Below the pieces are notes generated by a model. It did no database searches and was not told where the DNA came from. It was given only the letters and a program-made list of their open reading frames with translations. From contig JALFNS010000022.1 of the NCBI GenBank assembly GCA_022773945.1, positions 1 to 51,853 on the forward strand: a stretch of 51,853 nucleotides of DNA, read 5' to 3'. This document shows, one piece after another, positions 14,118 through 23,282 of the stretch (the stretch's first letter is position 1; every line of letters starts with the position of its first letter). Both the position numbers and the translations under genes were made by a program. The DNA is from Clostridiales bacterium. Lineage in GTDB: Bacteria > Bacillota > Clostridia > Peptostreptococcales > Anaerovoracaceae.

Positions 14118-15542
14118 ATGAAAGACATAATGACAAACAGAGTTCTGAGGATTTTCGAGAAGCTGAACACTTACCCGAGAGAGTCGGGAAATGAGAAGGC
14201 GGTCAGCGACTATATCGCCGCATGGGCTGCCGGCAAGGGCTTCGAGGTGACTCAGGACGAGTATATGAATCTGATTATTCGCAAACCTGCAACTGACGGG
14301 TACGAAGACCGTGATCCTGTTATTCTCCAGGCACACATGGATATGGTCTGCGAGAAAAACAGCGACAGCAGCCACGATTTCTCTCGTGATCCTATCGCGC
14401 TGAAGGTGGAGGGGGACTGGCTCATGTCGGACTGCGGCACTTCACTGGGTGCCGATGACGGAATCGGTGTGGCGGCGGCCATGGCGATTCTTGAGGATGA
14501 GGATGCGCAGCATCCGGCTCTGGAAGTTGTCTTCACAGTCGAGGAGGAGACATCCTTCGCCGGCGCGGAGAACGTGGACATAAGCACTCTGAAGGCCACC
14601 CGCATGATCAATCTGGATCACGCCTGTGAGAATGAAGTCATCGCGGGCAGCTGTGGGGGAACCGGCGTGGAATTCACAATGCCACTGGAGAGATGTTCGG
14701 ATTTTGCAGGAGACGCAAAGGCTTACAGAATAACGGTGACGGGCCTTATGGGCGGTCACTCCGGCGAGGATATTCACAGGGGCAGAGGAAATGCCATCAC
14801 TCTCCTCATCAGACTTCTGGAAAACCCGGCCTTCAAGGTGGTTTCAATCTCAGGCGGAACAAACCGTCTGGCCATTCCTCGTGAGGCATCCGCAGTGGTG
14901 CTGGCGGAGAGTCGTGAGGCTGCTGTCGAAGCAGTTAACAGCGCAAAGGCTTCATTCCGCAGGGAATACGGTGCGGTGGCGCCGGATCTGGATATTATCA
15001 TTGGTGACGCGGACTTTGCACCGCCTCTCACGGATGAATCCTTCGCTAAAATCGCTGCTGCAGTGCGTCTCTATCCTAACGGTATAGTCAGCATGAACGG
15101 CAGCTTCGAAAACACAGTTGAAAGCTCGGATAACATTGGGATAATCTCCACTGAAGGAGACGTTCTCAGCCTGACATCGGAAATCCGCGGTGCCTACCGG
15201 ACAACGGTGGACAGTATCGCCGCCACTATCGATGCACTGGCAGGGCTGCTCGGTGCAGAGGTGAGGTACTTCAACGGATACGTTCCGTGGGAGTACAAGG
15301 ACGAGTCGGCGATGAAGGAGCTGGCGATAAAGGTATACGGCGAGCTTCGCGGAGAGACGATGAACTGCATCGCCCTCCACGCAGGGCTCGAATGCGGATT
15401 CTTCGCGGAAAAGAAACCGGAGCTGGATATCATATCCATAGGACCGGACTGCATATACTTCCATTCTCCGCAGGAGAGAGCCAGCATACCGTCAATACTG
15501 CGCTTCTATGACTTCCTGAAGGAGCTGCTCAGGCAGGCGTAG
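14118..15542 (+). CDS. pepD: Aminoacyl-histidine dipeptidase (M20C)
   Basis: A 474-residue zinc peptidase of the M20C family that splits Xaa-His and other dipeptides in the cytoplasm. Metal ligands and catalytic residues appear in order: QAHMDMVCEK (His), SLGADDGIGVAAAMA (Asp), VEEETSFAGAENVD (catalytic Glu-Glu), NLDHACENEVIAGSCGG, and a C-terminal LHAGLECGFF plus FHSPQE His. The lid domain with LMGGHSGEDIHRGRGNA is present. Length agrees with E. coli PepD (about 485). Translationally linked with the carrier upstream, consistent with uptake followed by hydrolysis. Confidence 0.92.
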   Translation: MKDIMTNRVLRIFEKLNTYPRESGNEKAVSDYIAAWAAGKGFEVTQDEYMNLIIRKPATDGYEDRDPVILQAHMDMVCEKNSDSSHDFSRDPIALKVEGDWLMSDCGTSLGADDGIGVAAAMAILEDEDAQHPALEVVFTVEEETSFAGAENVDISTLKATRMINLDHACENEVIAGSCGGTGVEFTMPLERCSDFAGDAKAYRITVTGLMGGHSGEDIHRGRGNAITLLIRLLENPAFKVVSISGGTNRLAIPREASAVVLAESREAAVEAVNSAKASFRREYGAVAPDLDIIIGDADFAPPLTDESFAKIAAAVRLYPNGIVSMNGSFENTVESSDNIGIISTEGDVLSLTSEIRGAYRTTVDSIAATIDALAGLLGAEVRYFNGYVPWEYKDESAMKELAIKVYGELRGETMNCIALHAGLECGFFAEKKPELDIISIGPDCIYFHSPQERASIPSILRFYDFLKELLRQA

Positions 15543-15557
15543 GCATTAGAAATCATG

Positions 15558-15599
15558 AAAAATAGATACAGCCAGTCAATGGTATGTATCTATTTTTTT
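15558..15599 (+). terminator. Terminator of the yfcC-pepD operon, related to the palindrome arrays
   Basis: AAAAATAGATAC (15558-15569) and GTATCTATTTTT (15586-15597) form a perfect 12-bp stem with a 16-nt loop, ending in seven T. The arms are the same words (AAATAGATAC, GTATGTATCTATTT) that border the units of the array at 36626-36910, here as one end-linker-start junction. Confidence 0.75.
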
Positions 15600-15608
15600 A
15601 TGTAATCA

Positions 15609-15634
15609 TGATATAATTGCTTATATTATTGCAA
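15609..15634 (+). promoter_or_regulatory. Extended -10 promoter and small dyad before the helicase gene
   Basis: TGATATAAT (15609-15617) is an extended -10 box. ATTGC (15616-15620) and GCAAT (15630-15634) form an inverted repeat across the predicted start site and could be an operator. Confidence 0.4.
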
Positions 15635-15654
15635 TCACTTGTGAGGAAGAGTAT

Positions 15655-18600
15655 ATGCTTAAATCCGGTATTTACGAACAGATAGTCAACAACAGAATCA
15701 GCGGGGAGCTGGCACAGCTGGATCCGGAGAAATACGATGTCACTCTGGAAAAGATGGATGCAGAGGATGCACGTAAGATTCTTACAATATACATATCATA
15801 TGTAATAAACCAGGCGCTCCTGTATCTGAGGGACAGTTACCCGTCATCCAGAGAGGAAGAGTCGCTCATCGCCCAGATTCGCCTGTGTAATGAAATCATT
15901 GGAGAGATAGCAGAGGCGACTGATGAACCGGATTTCGAGGATAATGTAATTCTCGAGAAAGGTGAGGTGCTGACTTCGCTCTACGAGAAAATGAACTCAG
16001 CCAGAAGCATCAGCTCTCTCAAGGTGATAAGACCGGAAACTTCAATTATTGAGAATTCTCTTTTCACAGGATCAAGGAATGAACCCAGCATGCTGTCCGA
16101 ACTGAAGAAGGAAATCCTGTCCTCAGATTCCATTGATCTGCTGGTGTCATTTATCAAGTGGAGCGCCATAAGGCCTTTGCTTACGGAATTGAGAGAGTTC
16201 ACCGGCAGAGAGGGGACTTCGCTCAGGGTTATAGCCACAACCTACACTCAGGCGACGGATTACAAGGCCATCGCAGCGCTGGCTGACCTGCCTAACACAG
16301 AAGTGAAGATAAATTATGAGACCGGGCATGCCAGAATGCACGCCAAGTCCTACATGTTCAGGAGAAACACGGGCTTCACCACGGCATATATCGGATCTTC
16401 AAACCTGTCCAATCCCGCACTTACAGGCGGGCTGGAATGGAATGTGAAGGTAACGGAGAAGGAATCCTTCGATATAGTGAAAAAGTTCGAAGTTGCCTTC
16501 GAGAGCTACTGGAACGACGATTCCTTCGAGCTTTTCGATCCGGCGGATCCTGAATGCCATGAGAAACTGAAGGAGGAGCTGACGAGAAGACCTCAGAGGG
16601 ATGACAATCACAGACTGGTTATGGAAATACGGCCGTACGCATATCAGCAGGAGATTCTGGACAGGCTTCAGGCGGAGAGGGAGGTTCACGGTCATTACAG
16701 AAATCTCTTCGTGGGAGCTACGGGAGTAGGCAAGACCGTGATTGCGGCCTTTGATTATAAACGATTCGCTGCGGAGCATAAGGGCGCCCGGCTGCTTTTC
16801 GTTGCCCACAGAAAGGAGATCCTGCAGCAGAGCATTCAGACATTCAGGGAAGTTCTGAACGATTTCAATTTCGGGGAGCTCTATGTTGACGGACGAAAGC
16901 CGGGAGACATTGAGCACCTTTTCGTAAGTATCCAGTCCTTCAATTCTGCCGGGCTGGCCGAGTGGACGGCTGAGGATTATTACGATTTTATAATAGTGGA
17001 TGAGTTTCACCATGCCGCCGCCGACTCATATCAGAGATTGCTGGCTCATTACAAGCCGGAGATTCTCCTGGGACTGACGGCGACACCTGACCGGCTTGAC
17101 GGCAAGGATATTCTGAAATACTTCGACGGACGTATTGCTTCCAGCCTCATGCTGGGAGAGGCGATAGACAGAAATCTTCTCAGCAGTTTCCAGTATTTCG
17201 GTGTGACAGATGATGTGGATTACAGAAAATGCAAGTGGACGCGAGGCAGATACGAGGTTCGCGAGCTTGAAAACATATATACGGCAGACACTAAGCGATG
17301 CGCATTGGTTCTTAGCAGCGTAAGGAAGTATGTGGCGGATGTTAACCGAGTGAAGGGGCTGGGATTTTGCGTCAGCGTGGCTCATGCCGAATACATGGCT
17401 GATTACTTCAACAGCCACGGTGTGCCGTCGATCGCTCTGTCCTCAAGGAGTGAGGATGATATCCGGGACGATGCAAAGGCCAATCTGATGGAAGGGAAGA
17501 TCAACTTTATTTTCGTGGTTGATCTGTACAATGAAGGCGTGGATATTCCGGCGGTGGATACGATATTGTTTCTGCGTCCGACGGAGAGTGCGACCGTATT
17601 CCTGCAGCAGCTGGGCAGAGGGCTGAGGCTTTATCCCGGCAAGGATTGTCTGACGGTTCTGGATTTTGTCGGGCAGGCGAACAGGAAATACAACTACGCC
17701 ATGAAGTTCGAGGCCATGGCGGGCAAAGGCCGCAAGTCCCTGAAGAATCAGGTGGAATACGGTTTTTCCGGCCTGCCGCGGGGCTGCTACATCGAGCTGG
17801 AAAAATACGCTAAGGAATATATTCTTGAGAATCTGAGTCAGACGGTAAACAGCAAGGCCGTTCTTACGGAGAGGGTGAGGACCTTCACCGAAGATACGGG
17901 ACTTGAGCTCAATCTGGAGAATTACCTGAATGAATACAATCTCAGTCTCTATGAATTTTACAGGAGCAACGGCAGCAGGACACTGCACCGGCTGAAGAAG
18001 TGGTCAGGGCTGACAGAGGATGAGAGGGATGTGGATGATAAGCACAACAGACTGCTGAACGGGCTGTTTCATGTGGATTCCCTTAAGCTGCTCAGCTACT
18101 GGATAAAGTATGTAGAAGGCGATACATCGGTGAACTCTGAAGAGGAGAGGCTTATGAGGAACATGCTCTATTACACTTTCTTCAAGAAGAAGCCGGCTAA
18201 CAACGGATTTGCCACAATCGATGAGGGGATTGAAGTGGTTCTTGCCGAGGATTTCTTCAGGGACGAAGTGCTGCAGATTCTGAAGTACAACAGAGATCAT
18301 ATAGGCTTCGTTTCCAAGGACAACGAGTATTCATTCGAGTGTCCGCTGGAGGTGCATTGCCGTTACAATACCAATCAGGTCATGGCGGCCTTCGGGCTGT
18401 TTAACGAAACAGAATCGCCAGAGTTCCGCGAAGGAGTCAAGAGGTTCGAGGATAAGCACACGGATGCCTTCTTCATCAATCTGAATAAATCGGAGAAAGA
18501 ATTCTTGCCATCGACCATGTATGAGGATTACGCCATAAATGCCAAGCTCTTTCACTGGCAGAGCCAGAGTCAGGACAGGCAGTCGAGCGGCAAGATTCAG

Positions 18601-18813
18601 AGATACATCAATCACAAGTCCGGCGGAGACAATATATCCCTGTTTGTCAGAGAGTTCAAGAAGAACGGGACATATACGGCAGCCTTCACATTCCTGGGCA
18701 ATGCGGATTATGTGAGCCATGAAGGCGAGAGGCCGGTAAGCTTCCTCTGGAGCCTCCACGAACCAATGCCGGCAGAACTGCTGCCTAAGGCAAATAAGAG
18801 TATAGCGATATAG
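15655..18813 (+). CDS. PLD-domain DEAD/DEAH-box helicase with DUF3427 tail
   Basis: A 1052-residue superfamily 2 protein. Residues about 120-280 are a phospholipase D-like nuclease domain (HARMHAKSYMFR near 225, then AYIGSSNLS). The helicase follows: Walker A GATGVGKT (about 354-361), DEFHH (about 449), TATP (about 476) and motif VI QQLGRGLR (about 650). The last about 330 residues match DUF3427. This architecture is widespread in Bacillota and is thought to repair or restrict DNA; some PLD-helicases are defence proteins, but nothing adjacent proves it. Next gene is a Nudix hydrolase 14 bp on, so both may limit DNA damage. Start ATG 15655 with GAGGAAG upstream. Confidence 0.85.
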   Translation: MLKSGIYEQIVNNRISGELAQLDPEKYDVTLEKMDAEDARKILTIYISYVINQALLYLRDSYPSSREEESLIAQIRLCNEIIGEIAEATDEPDFEDNVILEKGEVLTSLYEKMNSARSISSLKVIRPETSIIENSLFTGSRNEPSMLSELKKEILSSDSIDLLVSFIKWSAIRPLLTELREFTGREGTSLRVIATTYTQATDYKAIAALADLPNTEVKINYETGHARMHAKSYMFRRNTGFTTAYIGSSNLSNPALTGGLEWNVKVTEKESFDIVKKFEVAFESYWNDDSFELFDPADPECHEKLKEELTRRPQRDDNHRLVMEIRPYAYQQEILDRLQAEREVHGHYRNLFVGATGVGKTVIAAFDYKRFAAEHKGARLLFVAHRKEILQQSIQTFREVLNDFNFGELYVDGRKPGDIEHLFVSIQSFNSAGLAEWTAEDYYDFIIVDEFHHAAADSYQRLLAHYKPEILLGLTATPDRLDGKDILKYFDGRIASSLMLGEAIDRNLLSSFQYFGVTDDVDYRKCKWTRGRYEVRELENIYTADTKRCALVLSSVRKYVADVNRVKGLGFCVSVAHAEYMADYFNSHGVPSIALSSRSEDDIRDDAKANLMEGKINFIFVVDLYNEGVDIPAVDTILFLRPTESATVFLQQLGRGLRLYPGKDCLTVLDFVGQANRKYNYAMKFEAMAGKGRKSLKNQVEYGFSGLPRGCYIELEKYAKEYILENLSQTVNSKAVLTERVRTFTEDTGLELNLENYLNEYNLSLYEFYRSNGSRTLHRLKKWSGLTEDERDVDDKHNRLLNGLFHVDSLKLLSYWIKYVEGDTSVNSEEERLMRNMLYYTFFKKKPANNGFATIDEGIEVVLAEDFFRDEVLQILKYNRDHIGFVSKDNEYSFECPLEVHCRYNTNQVMAAFGLFNETESPEFREGVKRFEDKHTDAFFINLNKSEKEFLPSTMYEDYAINAKLFHWQSQSQDRQSSGKIQRYINHKSGGDNISLFVREFKKNGTYTAAFTFLGNADYVSHEGERPVSFLWSLHEPMPAELLPKANKSIAI

Positions 18814-18827
18814 AAGAGGGGGACATC

Positions 18828-19211
18828 ATGAAAACCATAAGAGTAGTCGCTGCGGTCATATGCGACGGCGACAGAATATTTGCCACCGAGAGGGGATACG
18901 GAGAATTCAAGGGGAAGTGGGAATTCCCCGGAGGCAAGATAGAAGCGGGAGAGACTCCTGAAGAAGCTCTCAGACGTGAAATTCGAGAGGAACTGGCAAT
19001 TGAGATATCAGTGGGAGAGCTGATTGAAACTGTCGAGTACGATTATCCGGACTTTCATCTCAGTATGGACTGCTTTCGGTGTGAGTACGACTCGGGTGAG
19101 CTTGTGCTAAGGGAAGCGTCAGCGGCCAAATGGCTTGCTAAGGATGAACTGGACAGCGTTGACTGGCTGCCGGCAGATCGGGATTTCGTTGCCGGGATAT
19201 TTCACACATGA
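18828..19211 (+). CDS. Nudix hydrolase, MutT-type (8-oxo-dGTP diphosphatase)
   Basis: A 127-residue Nudix enzyme. The Nudix box is complete: GGKIEAGETPEEALRREI then REEL (GX5EX7REUXEEXGU, residues about 36-58). Size and the opening KTIRVVAAVICDGDRIFATERGYGEFKGKWEFPGG are those of MutT/CTP pyrophosphohydrolase-like proteins that clear oxidised nucleotides. It lies 14 bp after the helicase gene with GAGGGGG between, so probably the same message. No obvious terminator is visible between its stop and the convergent regulator gene (19212-19284). Confidence 0.85.
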   Translation: MKTIRVVAAVICDGDRIFATERGYGEFKGKWEFPGGKIEAGETPEEALRREIREELAIEISVGELIETVEYDYPDFHLSMDCFRCEYDSGELVLREASAAKWLAKDELDSVDWLPADRDFVAGIFHT

Positions 19212-19284
19212 GGAGTTTTGTCAAAATGGGCAAAAAATTTTTTATATGGCAAAATCCCGGCATGGCATGCGAGCTGCAGCTTCC

Positions 19285-19911
19285 TCACTTCAACGTAGTA
19301 ACTATCAGCTTGCTTTCAATAACGGCGGCGATGAGCTCGTGCTTGTTGGCGAAGCCGCCTTTTTCCACAATCTGGTCGAGATTCCAGCGCACGCCGCGCT
19401 TGGTAAGCTTCAGATCCGCCGCGATTTCGTCGTAGGTTATTCCGCAGACGAAGCGGCGGAGTATTTCTATCTGGCGCGGGGAAATATCGGTGGAGAGCAT
19501 TTCGTTGATTTCAACAGCAGGGGATGTATCGGGAAAAATGTTCTTGCCGGCCAGTGTCAGCTCTATAACCTCCATTATGTCCGAGTCGCAGTGGTCTTTG
19601 TACCAGAGACTGTCGGCACCGCCGCGTCTGGCTTCGGCCAGTATGTCAGGGTCGATGAGAGAGGTGACGACGATTACCTTGGTGCGCGGGCACTGCTCTC
19701 TGATACGCCTGGCGGAGGCCAGCCCCGAATGGTTGTGAAGAGTCTGCACGTCCATGAGAACGAGATCCGCTCTTTCGCGCAGGCAGGCGGTCTCGCCGTC
19801 AAGTGCATCCCTGTAGCAGCCGAGAACATTGAAACGTTCATCGGCAGACAGCATGTTGGCGAAATGATTCTGAATGTATGTATTGTCTTCAACTATGATT
19901 GTGTTTATCAT
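19285..19911 (-). CDS. NarL/FixJ-family response regulator
   Basis: A 208-residue two-domain regulator. The receiver shows acidic pocket Glu8/Asp9 (VEDN), phosphoacceptor Asp54 (LVLMDVQT) and the Lys in LWYKDHC. The C-terminal LuxR-type HTH reads SPRQIEILRRFVCGITYDEIAADLKLTKRGVRWNLDQIVEK. It is the last gene of a minus-strand operon with two membrane sensors; its start overlaps the stop of the kinase gene by 4 bp, so it is the likely phosphorylation partner. Targets are unknown; the divergent SPFH cluster behind the shared operator region is an attractive candidate. Confidence 0.88.
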   Translation of the reverse strand: MINTIIVEDNTYIQNHFANMLSADERFNVLGCYRDALDGETACLRERADLVLMDVQTLHNHSGLASARRIREQCPRTKVIVVTSLIDPDILAEARRGGADSLWYKDHCDSDIMEVIELTLAGKNIFPDTSPAVEINEMLSTDISPRQIEILRRFVCGITYDEIAADLKLTKRGVRWNLDQIVEKGGFANKHELIAAVIESKLIVTTLK

Positions 19912-21167
19912 TTTCTGTTCCTTTGTTTAGGGAGTGTCAGCTCCATCTTGAATACAGGATCCGTGTGAATCAGGAGACCGCCTCCTTCGGATTCAACCTT
20001 CCTTCGAAGAGAGGTCAGCCCGCCGCCTTCGACAACAGGTTCCTGAGGCGGGGTGCCGTTGTTGGTGAACTCGGCGTGCATGTAGCTCTCGTCTTCGCTA
20101 ATCCGCAGGTTGACCCGGTTGCCGCCTGCGTGTCTTATGCAGTTGGTCATACACTCTCCGGCAGCAGAGGCCAGAAGTCTGTCCGCGTTCTCGTCGGCGG
20201 GGAACTCACCGATGATAACCAGCTCGCCTCCCATACTGCGGGCTTTAGACTGCATGTCCCTGAGAGTGATGAAGCCCTCACGGAAGTCGTCCACCAGATA
20301 ATCCACGGCATCCTTGAGGATGTCCAGCTGGCGGGCGATATCCTCAAGGGATTCCTCGGTAACGTCGGACCCTTTATCGTCGATAAGCTCGCCTATTCTG
20401 ATCAGACTCGTTCCTATATTATTATGTATTCTCATTTTCAGGTCAAGAGTCTCCCGCTCTCTGACTCTGTCCGCCAGCCTGTCGTACATGCGTGAAAGCA
20501 CCTTGTTTACAATCTTCATCTCCTTGTTCTCGCTGTTCAGAAGCCTGATGCCCTCGCGCAGCTCCGTCACATCGTAGGCGGCAATCTGCGTATACCCTTC
20601 AACTTCCGGCGAAGTGAGCGGGTAGAGCTTGAATTTCCAGAGATGGCTGTATATATTGCTGCCGGTCGCCGGGTATATATCGACAATGCCTTCATCATCT
20701 GCCGCGGCCAGAATCCGGTCTATCTCGGACTTTGAGCGGGCGGAGTGTCCCAGGCAGGCCGCCGTGAGCTCCGACATTATATGGTTGCAGAGAACGATTC
20801 TCCCTTCGGGATCCGTGAAGCAAAGGCCTGTAGGCAGATCGTCCGTGGCTTCGTTGATGGATGACGGAGACAGTGTGCCTGATTTGATAATATAGGTATA
20901 GAGAACTCCGCCTGTGGCCCACAGGAGGGTCAGGACAGACAGGCAGGATACGAGAAGCACGGGGCATTCCGAATTCTCGTAATCTGTAGCCTGCCATACG
21001 CACAGAAGATCCGCTGCCAGCAGGGCGATGTTGCCGATCATTACGAATCTGCAGCGGTGCAGATTCCACCCGGACATTATGTTCCAGACCTGAATAACCG
21101 ATGATATGAACAGCATGCTTACGAGAAGCTGGCTGCCCAGAGGGTGCAGTGAATAGAGCTCACTCAT
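19908..21167 (-). CDS. Membrane histidine kinase with PAS domain
   Basis: A 419-residue sensor kinase. Three short membrane helices (about 10-95) are followed by a PAS-like domain (about 108-200), a helical linker with LNSENKEMKIVNKVLSRMYDRLADRVRERE, the phosphoacceptor helix KMRIHNNIG (His248) and an ATPase domain with the N-box GECMTNCIRHAGG. The His helix resembles kinases of the NarX/LiaS class that pair with NarL-type regulators, which agrees with the downstream gene. The G2 part of the ATP site is short. Genes overlap on both sides (4 bp each), so the three proteins are made together. Confidence 0.8.
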   Translation of the reverse strand: MSELYSLHPLGSQLLVSMLFISSVIQVWNIMSGWNLHRCRFVMIGNIALLAADLLCVWQATDYENSECPVLLVSCLSVLTLLWATGGVLYTYIIKSGTLSPSSINEATDDLPTGLCFTDPEGRIVLCNHIMSELTAACLGHSARSKSEIDRILAAADDEGIVDIYPATGSNIYSHLWKFKLYPLTSPEVEGYTQIAAYDVTELREGIRLLNSENKEMKIVNKVLSRMYDRLADRVRERETLDLKMRIHNNIGTSLIRIGELIDDKGSDVTEESLEDIARQLDILKDAVDYLVDDFREGFITLRDMQSKARSMGGELVIIGEFPADENADRLLASAAGECMTNCIRHAGGNRVNLRISEDESYMHAEFTNNGTPPQEPVVEGGGLTSLRRKVESEGGGLLIHTDPVFKMELTLPKQRNRK

Positions 21168-22825
21168 CGTGATTCACCTCCTTTCAGAGGGAGAACCACT
21201 GAGGTCCCGTCGGAATCGATGTCTGCGAACATATCGGGAAAACGAGAAATGAATTTCTCCAGATTCCCTCTGTGATCTTTGAAGATGCTGACACGAAGAA
21301 TCCCTTTAACAGGGCTTATTCTCACCGTGAAGTATTTAGCCTCATCCAGAGCGTCCTCGGCTATAGTTTCGAAGAAGTCGTAGGCTTCAAGCATCCGGGA
21401 GGCCGGGATATAGTCGTCATCACGGTAAATGAAGAGGCTGACCCTGATTCCCAGGCGCTCCATGGCCTTCAGGGATTCCAGGAGAGCCGACTTCAGCTTG
21501 CCTATGTGAAGAGAAGAAGCGGAATCCGCCGAAAGAGTCAGATCCTTTCGCCTCTTGATGTATGCACCGATAAACAGGAGCTCGGAGAGAATCCGGCTCT
21601 TGGTGCCCTGATCCTCTGCGGTTTCGTAATCGCTGACGAGGCTGTTTATCATATCCAGCTGCCCGATAACGCTGCCGTGGAGAAGATCGTATAGTCTGTT
21701 CTTCTCCTGCAGAGTGATGTATTCCTTATCCTTCTCGTATTCCAGTTTGAGCAGGGCGTTTCTGACCTCAAGCTCATCGTGGGTATCCTGCAGCCTGTTT
21801 TTGAGAGTGAAGAGCTCTCTGTGATCCTCAAGCCAGATGACGTGGCCGCCGTTAATCGCCATGTTCTGAACCTGTCTGCCGTCCTCCGTGAATACGGTTG
21901 AATCGGCAGCACGCTCCATGAGCTCCCGGGGAACAGGACAGGCATCCATTGAGGAATATCGGATATTGTATTCGTTATCCGTAATCTGCGCGGACATATT
22001 GACAGAGGAACGGAAGAGCTCCTCATACATGACGTTGCACGGGATGAGGCCGCACCGGAGGCAGCTCTCGAGAACGGCCATGAAAAGAATACAGTAGACC
22101 ATGCTGAAATCTCCCATGAGCGGCTTGACGAAGCTGAGCTCCAGCAGTGATACCACTGTATAGAGGGAGGCCAGAGCCAGAGGAATCAGAGGAATCAGGC
22201 AGAGCCTGCTGCTGCCGCTGAATCTGGAACGGGCGGTGAGAACAACTATGGAGGCGATACCGCAGATAAGCATCCACAGAACACAGTACAAGTAGAGTAT
22301 TCCGCGGTCGTAGACATTATTGTCCCAGAGGCCGTAGGCACCTTCGAAACTGAAGGCCAGCCGGTGGAAGTCGTTGGTCAGTACTGAGAGAAAGAGGACT
22401 GCCGTAACAACCGGTATCAGAGCGTATTTTCTCGGGAATCTGTAGTCCGAAGGACGTCCTATCATGAACGCTGTCATAAGCGCGAGGGCGGGTATGAAAA
22501 GCATCGGTCCGTAGTAGAGATACCAGAGATATCTGGAGACGGTCTGATCCCAGATGACATAGTATTTGAGGGCTTTGAAGAGAATCCACATAACCATGAG
22601 AGCGGCTGTGGAAACCATGTACAGCTGAACATTGGGCTGTATAACTCTGCGCTTCACGCTGATTCCCCAGAGTGCGAAGGCACAGACATGAAAAATACTG
22701 CGCAGAATACCTGCAAAAGCCGGGAGAATATCCATGTAGCTCAGAATTCTAAGCAGGTATGCAGCGGCAAGGAGAATGCCTATCAGGTATATGGAACCGT
22801 TGTAATTTCGAGTCTGTAGTTTCAT
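21164..22825 (-). CDS. 7TM-type sensor protein with degenerate kinase end
   Basis: A 553-residue membrane protein. Residues about 1-255 contain seven to eight helices like the N-terminal 7TM region of histidine kinases; a cytoplasmic PAS-like part and a long coiled coil (about 340-400, LKNRLQDTHDELEVRNALLKLEYEK) follow. The C-terminal about 120 residues resemble an ATPase fold (DALDEAKYFTVRI, GTSVVLPLKGGES) but I do not see the glycine boxes, and the His motif is weak. It may be a sensor that controls the second kinase of the operon rather than a kinase itself. Start has AGGAGA 6 nt upstream. First gene of the operon. Confidence 0.7.
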   Translation of the reverse strand: MKLQTRNYNGSIYLIGILLAAAYLLRILSYMDILPAFAGILRSIFHVCAFALWGISVKRRVIQPNVQLYMVSTAALMVMWILFKALKYYVIWDQTVSRYLWYLYYGPMLFIPALALMTAFMIGRPSDYRFPRKYALIPVVTAVLFLSVLTNDFHRLAFSFEGAYGLWDNNVYDRGILYLYCVLWMLICGIASIVVLTARSRFSGSSRLCLIPLIPLALASLYTVVSLLELSFVKPLMGDFSMVYCILFMAVLESCLRCGLIPCNVMYEELFRSSVNMSAQITDNEYNIRYSSMDACPVPRELMERAADSTVFTEDGRQVQNMAINGGHVIWLEDHRELFTLKNRLQDTHDELEVRNALLKLEYEKDKEYITLQEKNRLYDLLHGSVIGQLDMINSLVSDYETAEDQGTKSRILSELLFIGAYIKRRKDLTLSADSASSLHIGKLKSALLESLKAMERLGIRVSLFIYRDDDYIPASRMLEAYDFFETIAEDALDEAKYFTVRISPVKGILRVSIFKDHRGNLEKFISRFPDMFADIDSDGTSVVLPLKGGESR

Positions 22826-22848
22826 TAAAATCTCCTGTCGTTTTTCGT

Positions 22849-22886
22849 ATTATACAATATTAATTTCTTTCTGTCACAAGTGACAG
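22849..22886 (-). promoter_or_regulatory. Promoter and operator of the sensor operon
   Basis: On the minus strand GTGACA (22877-22872), 17 bp, TATAAT (22854-22849). CTGTCAC-AA-GTGACAG (22871-22886) is an inverted repeat with 7-bp arms that covers the -35 box. It lies between this operon and the divergent cluster starting at 22931 and is a likely binding site of the NarL-type regulator, though NarL-type sites vary too much to be sure. Confidence 0.55.
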
Positions 22887-22930
22887 TGACATTTAAGGTC
22901 AAAAGAAATAGAATAATCAGGGAGGTTTCT

Positions 22931-23272
22931 ATGAAAATGAGAAGCAGATTTGTAATCGGGGAAGTTTTCGTTATAGCGCCGGAACCTCTGGAAGTGGGAT
23001 TGAGGAAGGCACGGCTTCTGAAGAACAGAGTTGTAGTCAGGGGAACGGTGGAGGCAGGAGAGTTCACCGCCGGGGATTCAGTGCACATGGGGAGTGAGCG
23101 GGGAAGAACAGAGGCTGTTCTGCTCGACGTGATTCCTTGTGACACGGCGGAGAACTTCAATGTGGCGCTCAAGGCAAACCTTCACGACAGCGTTGCTGTG
23201 GAGGGGAGCAGTGCATGGCTTATCCTGGATGTCGGAGATGAACCACGTCCTGGAGAAGTTATTGTGAAGTGA
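22931..23272 (+). CDS. EF-Tu domain 2-like beta-barrel protein
   Basis: A 113-residue protein. RGTVEAGEFTAGDSVHMGSERGRTEAVLLDV followed by DVGDEPRPGEVIVK has the pattern of translation-factor domain 2 (RGxVExGxxxxGDxV ... GDxVxxxLxG ... GxVL) but there is no GTPase domain. It might be an adaptor or a binding module of the SPFH cluster. ATG 22931 is selected because GGAGG (22921-22925) is six bases upstream; the longer frame back to 22880 would run into the operator. First gene of the six-gene cluster; the next gene begins about 10 bp after its stop. Confidence 0.65.
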   Translation: MKMRSRFVIGEVFVIAPEPLEVGLRKARLLKNRVVVRGTVEAGEFTAGDSVHMGSERGRTEAVLLDVIPCDTAENFNVALKANLHDSVAVEGSSAWLILDVGDEPRPGEVIVK

Positions 23273-23282
23273 GGTGATAGAT

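Noticed and set aside
19135-19968. A 277-codon plus-strand frame
   Set aside because: It lies antisense to the well-supported response-regulator gene and has no recognisable protein features.
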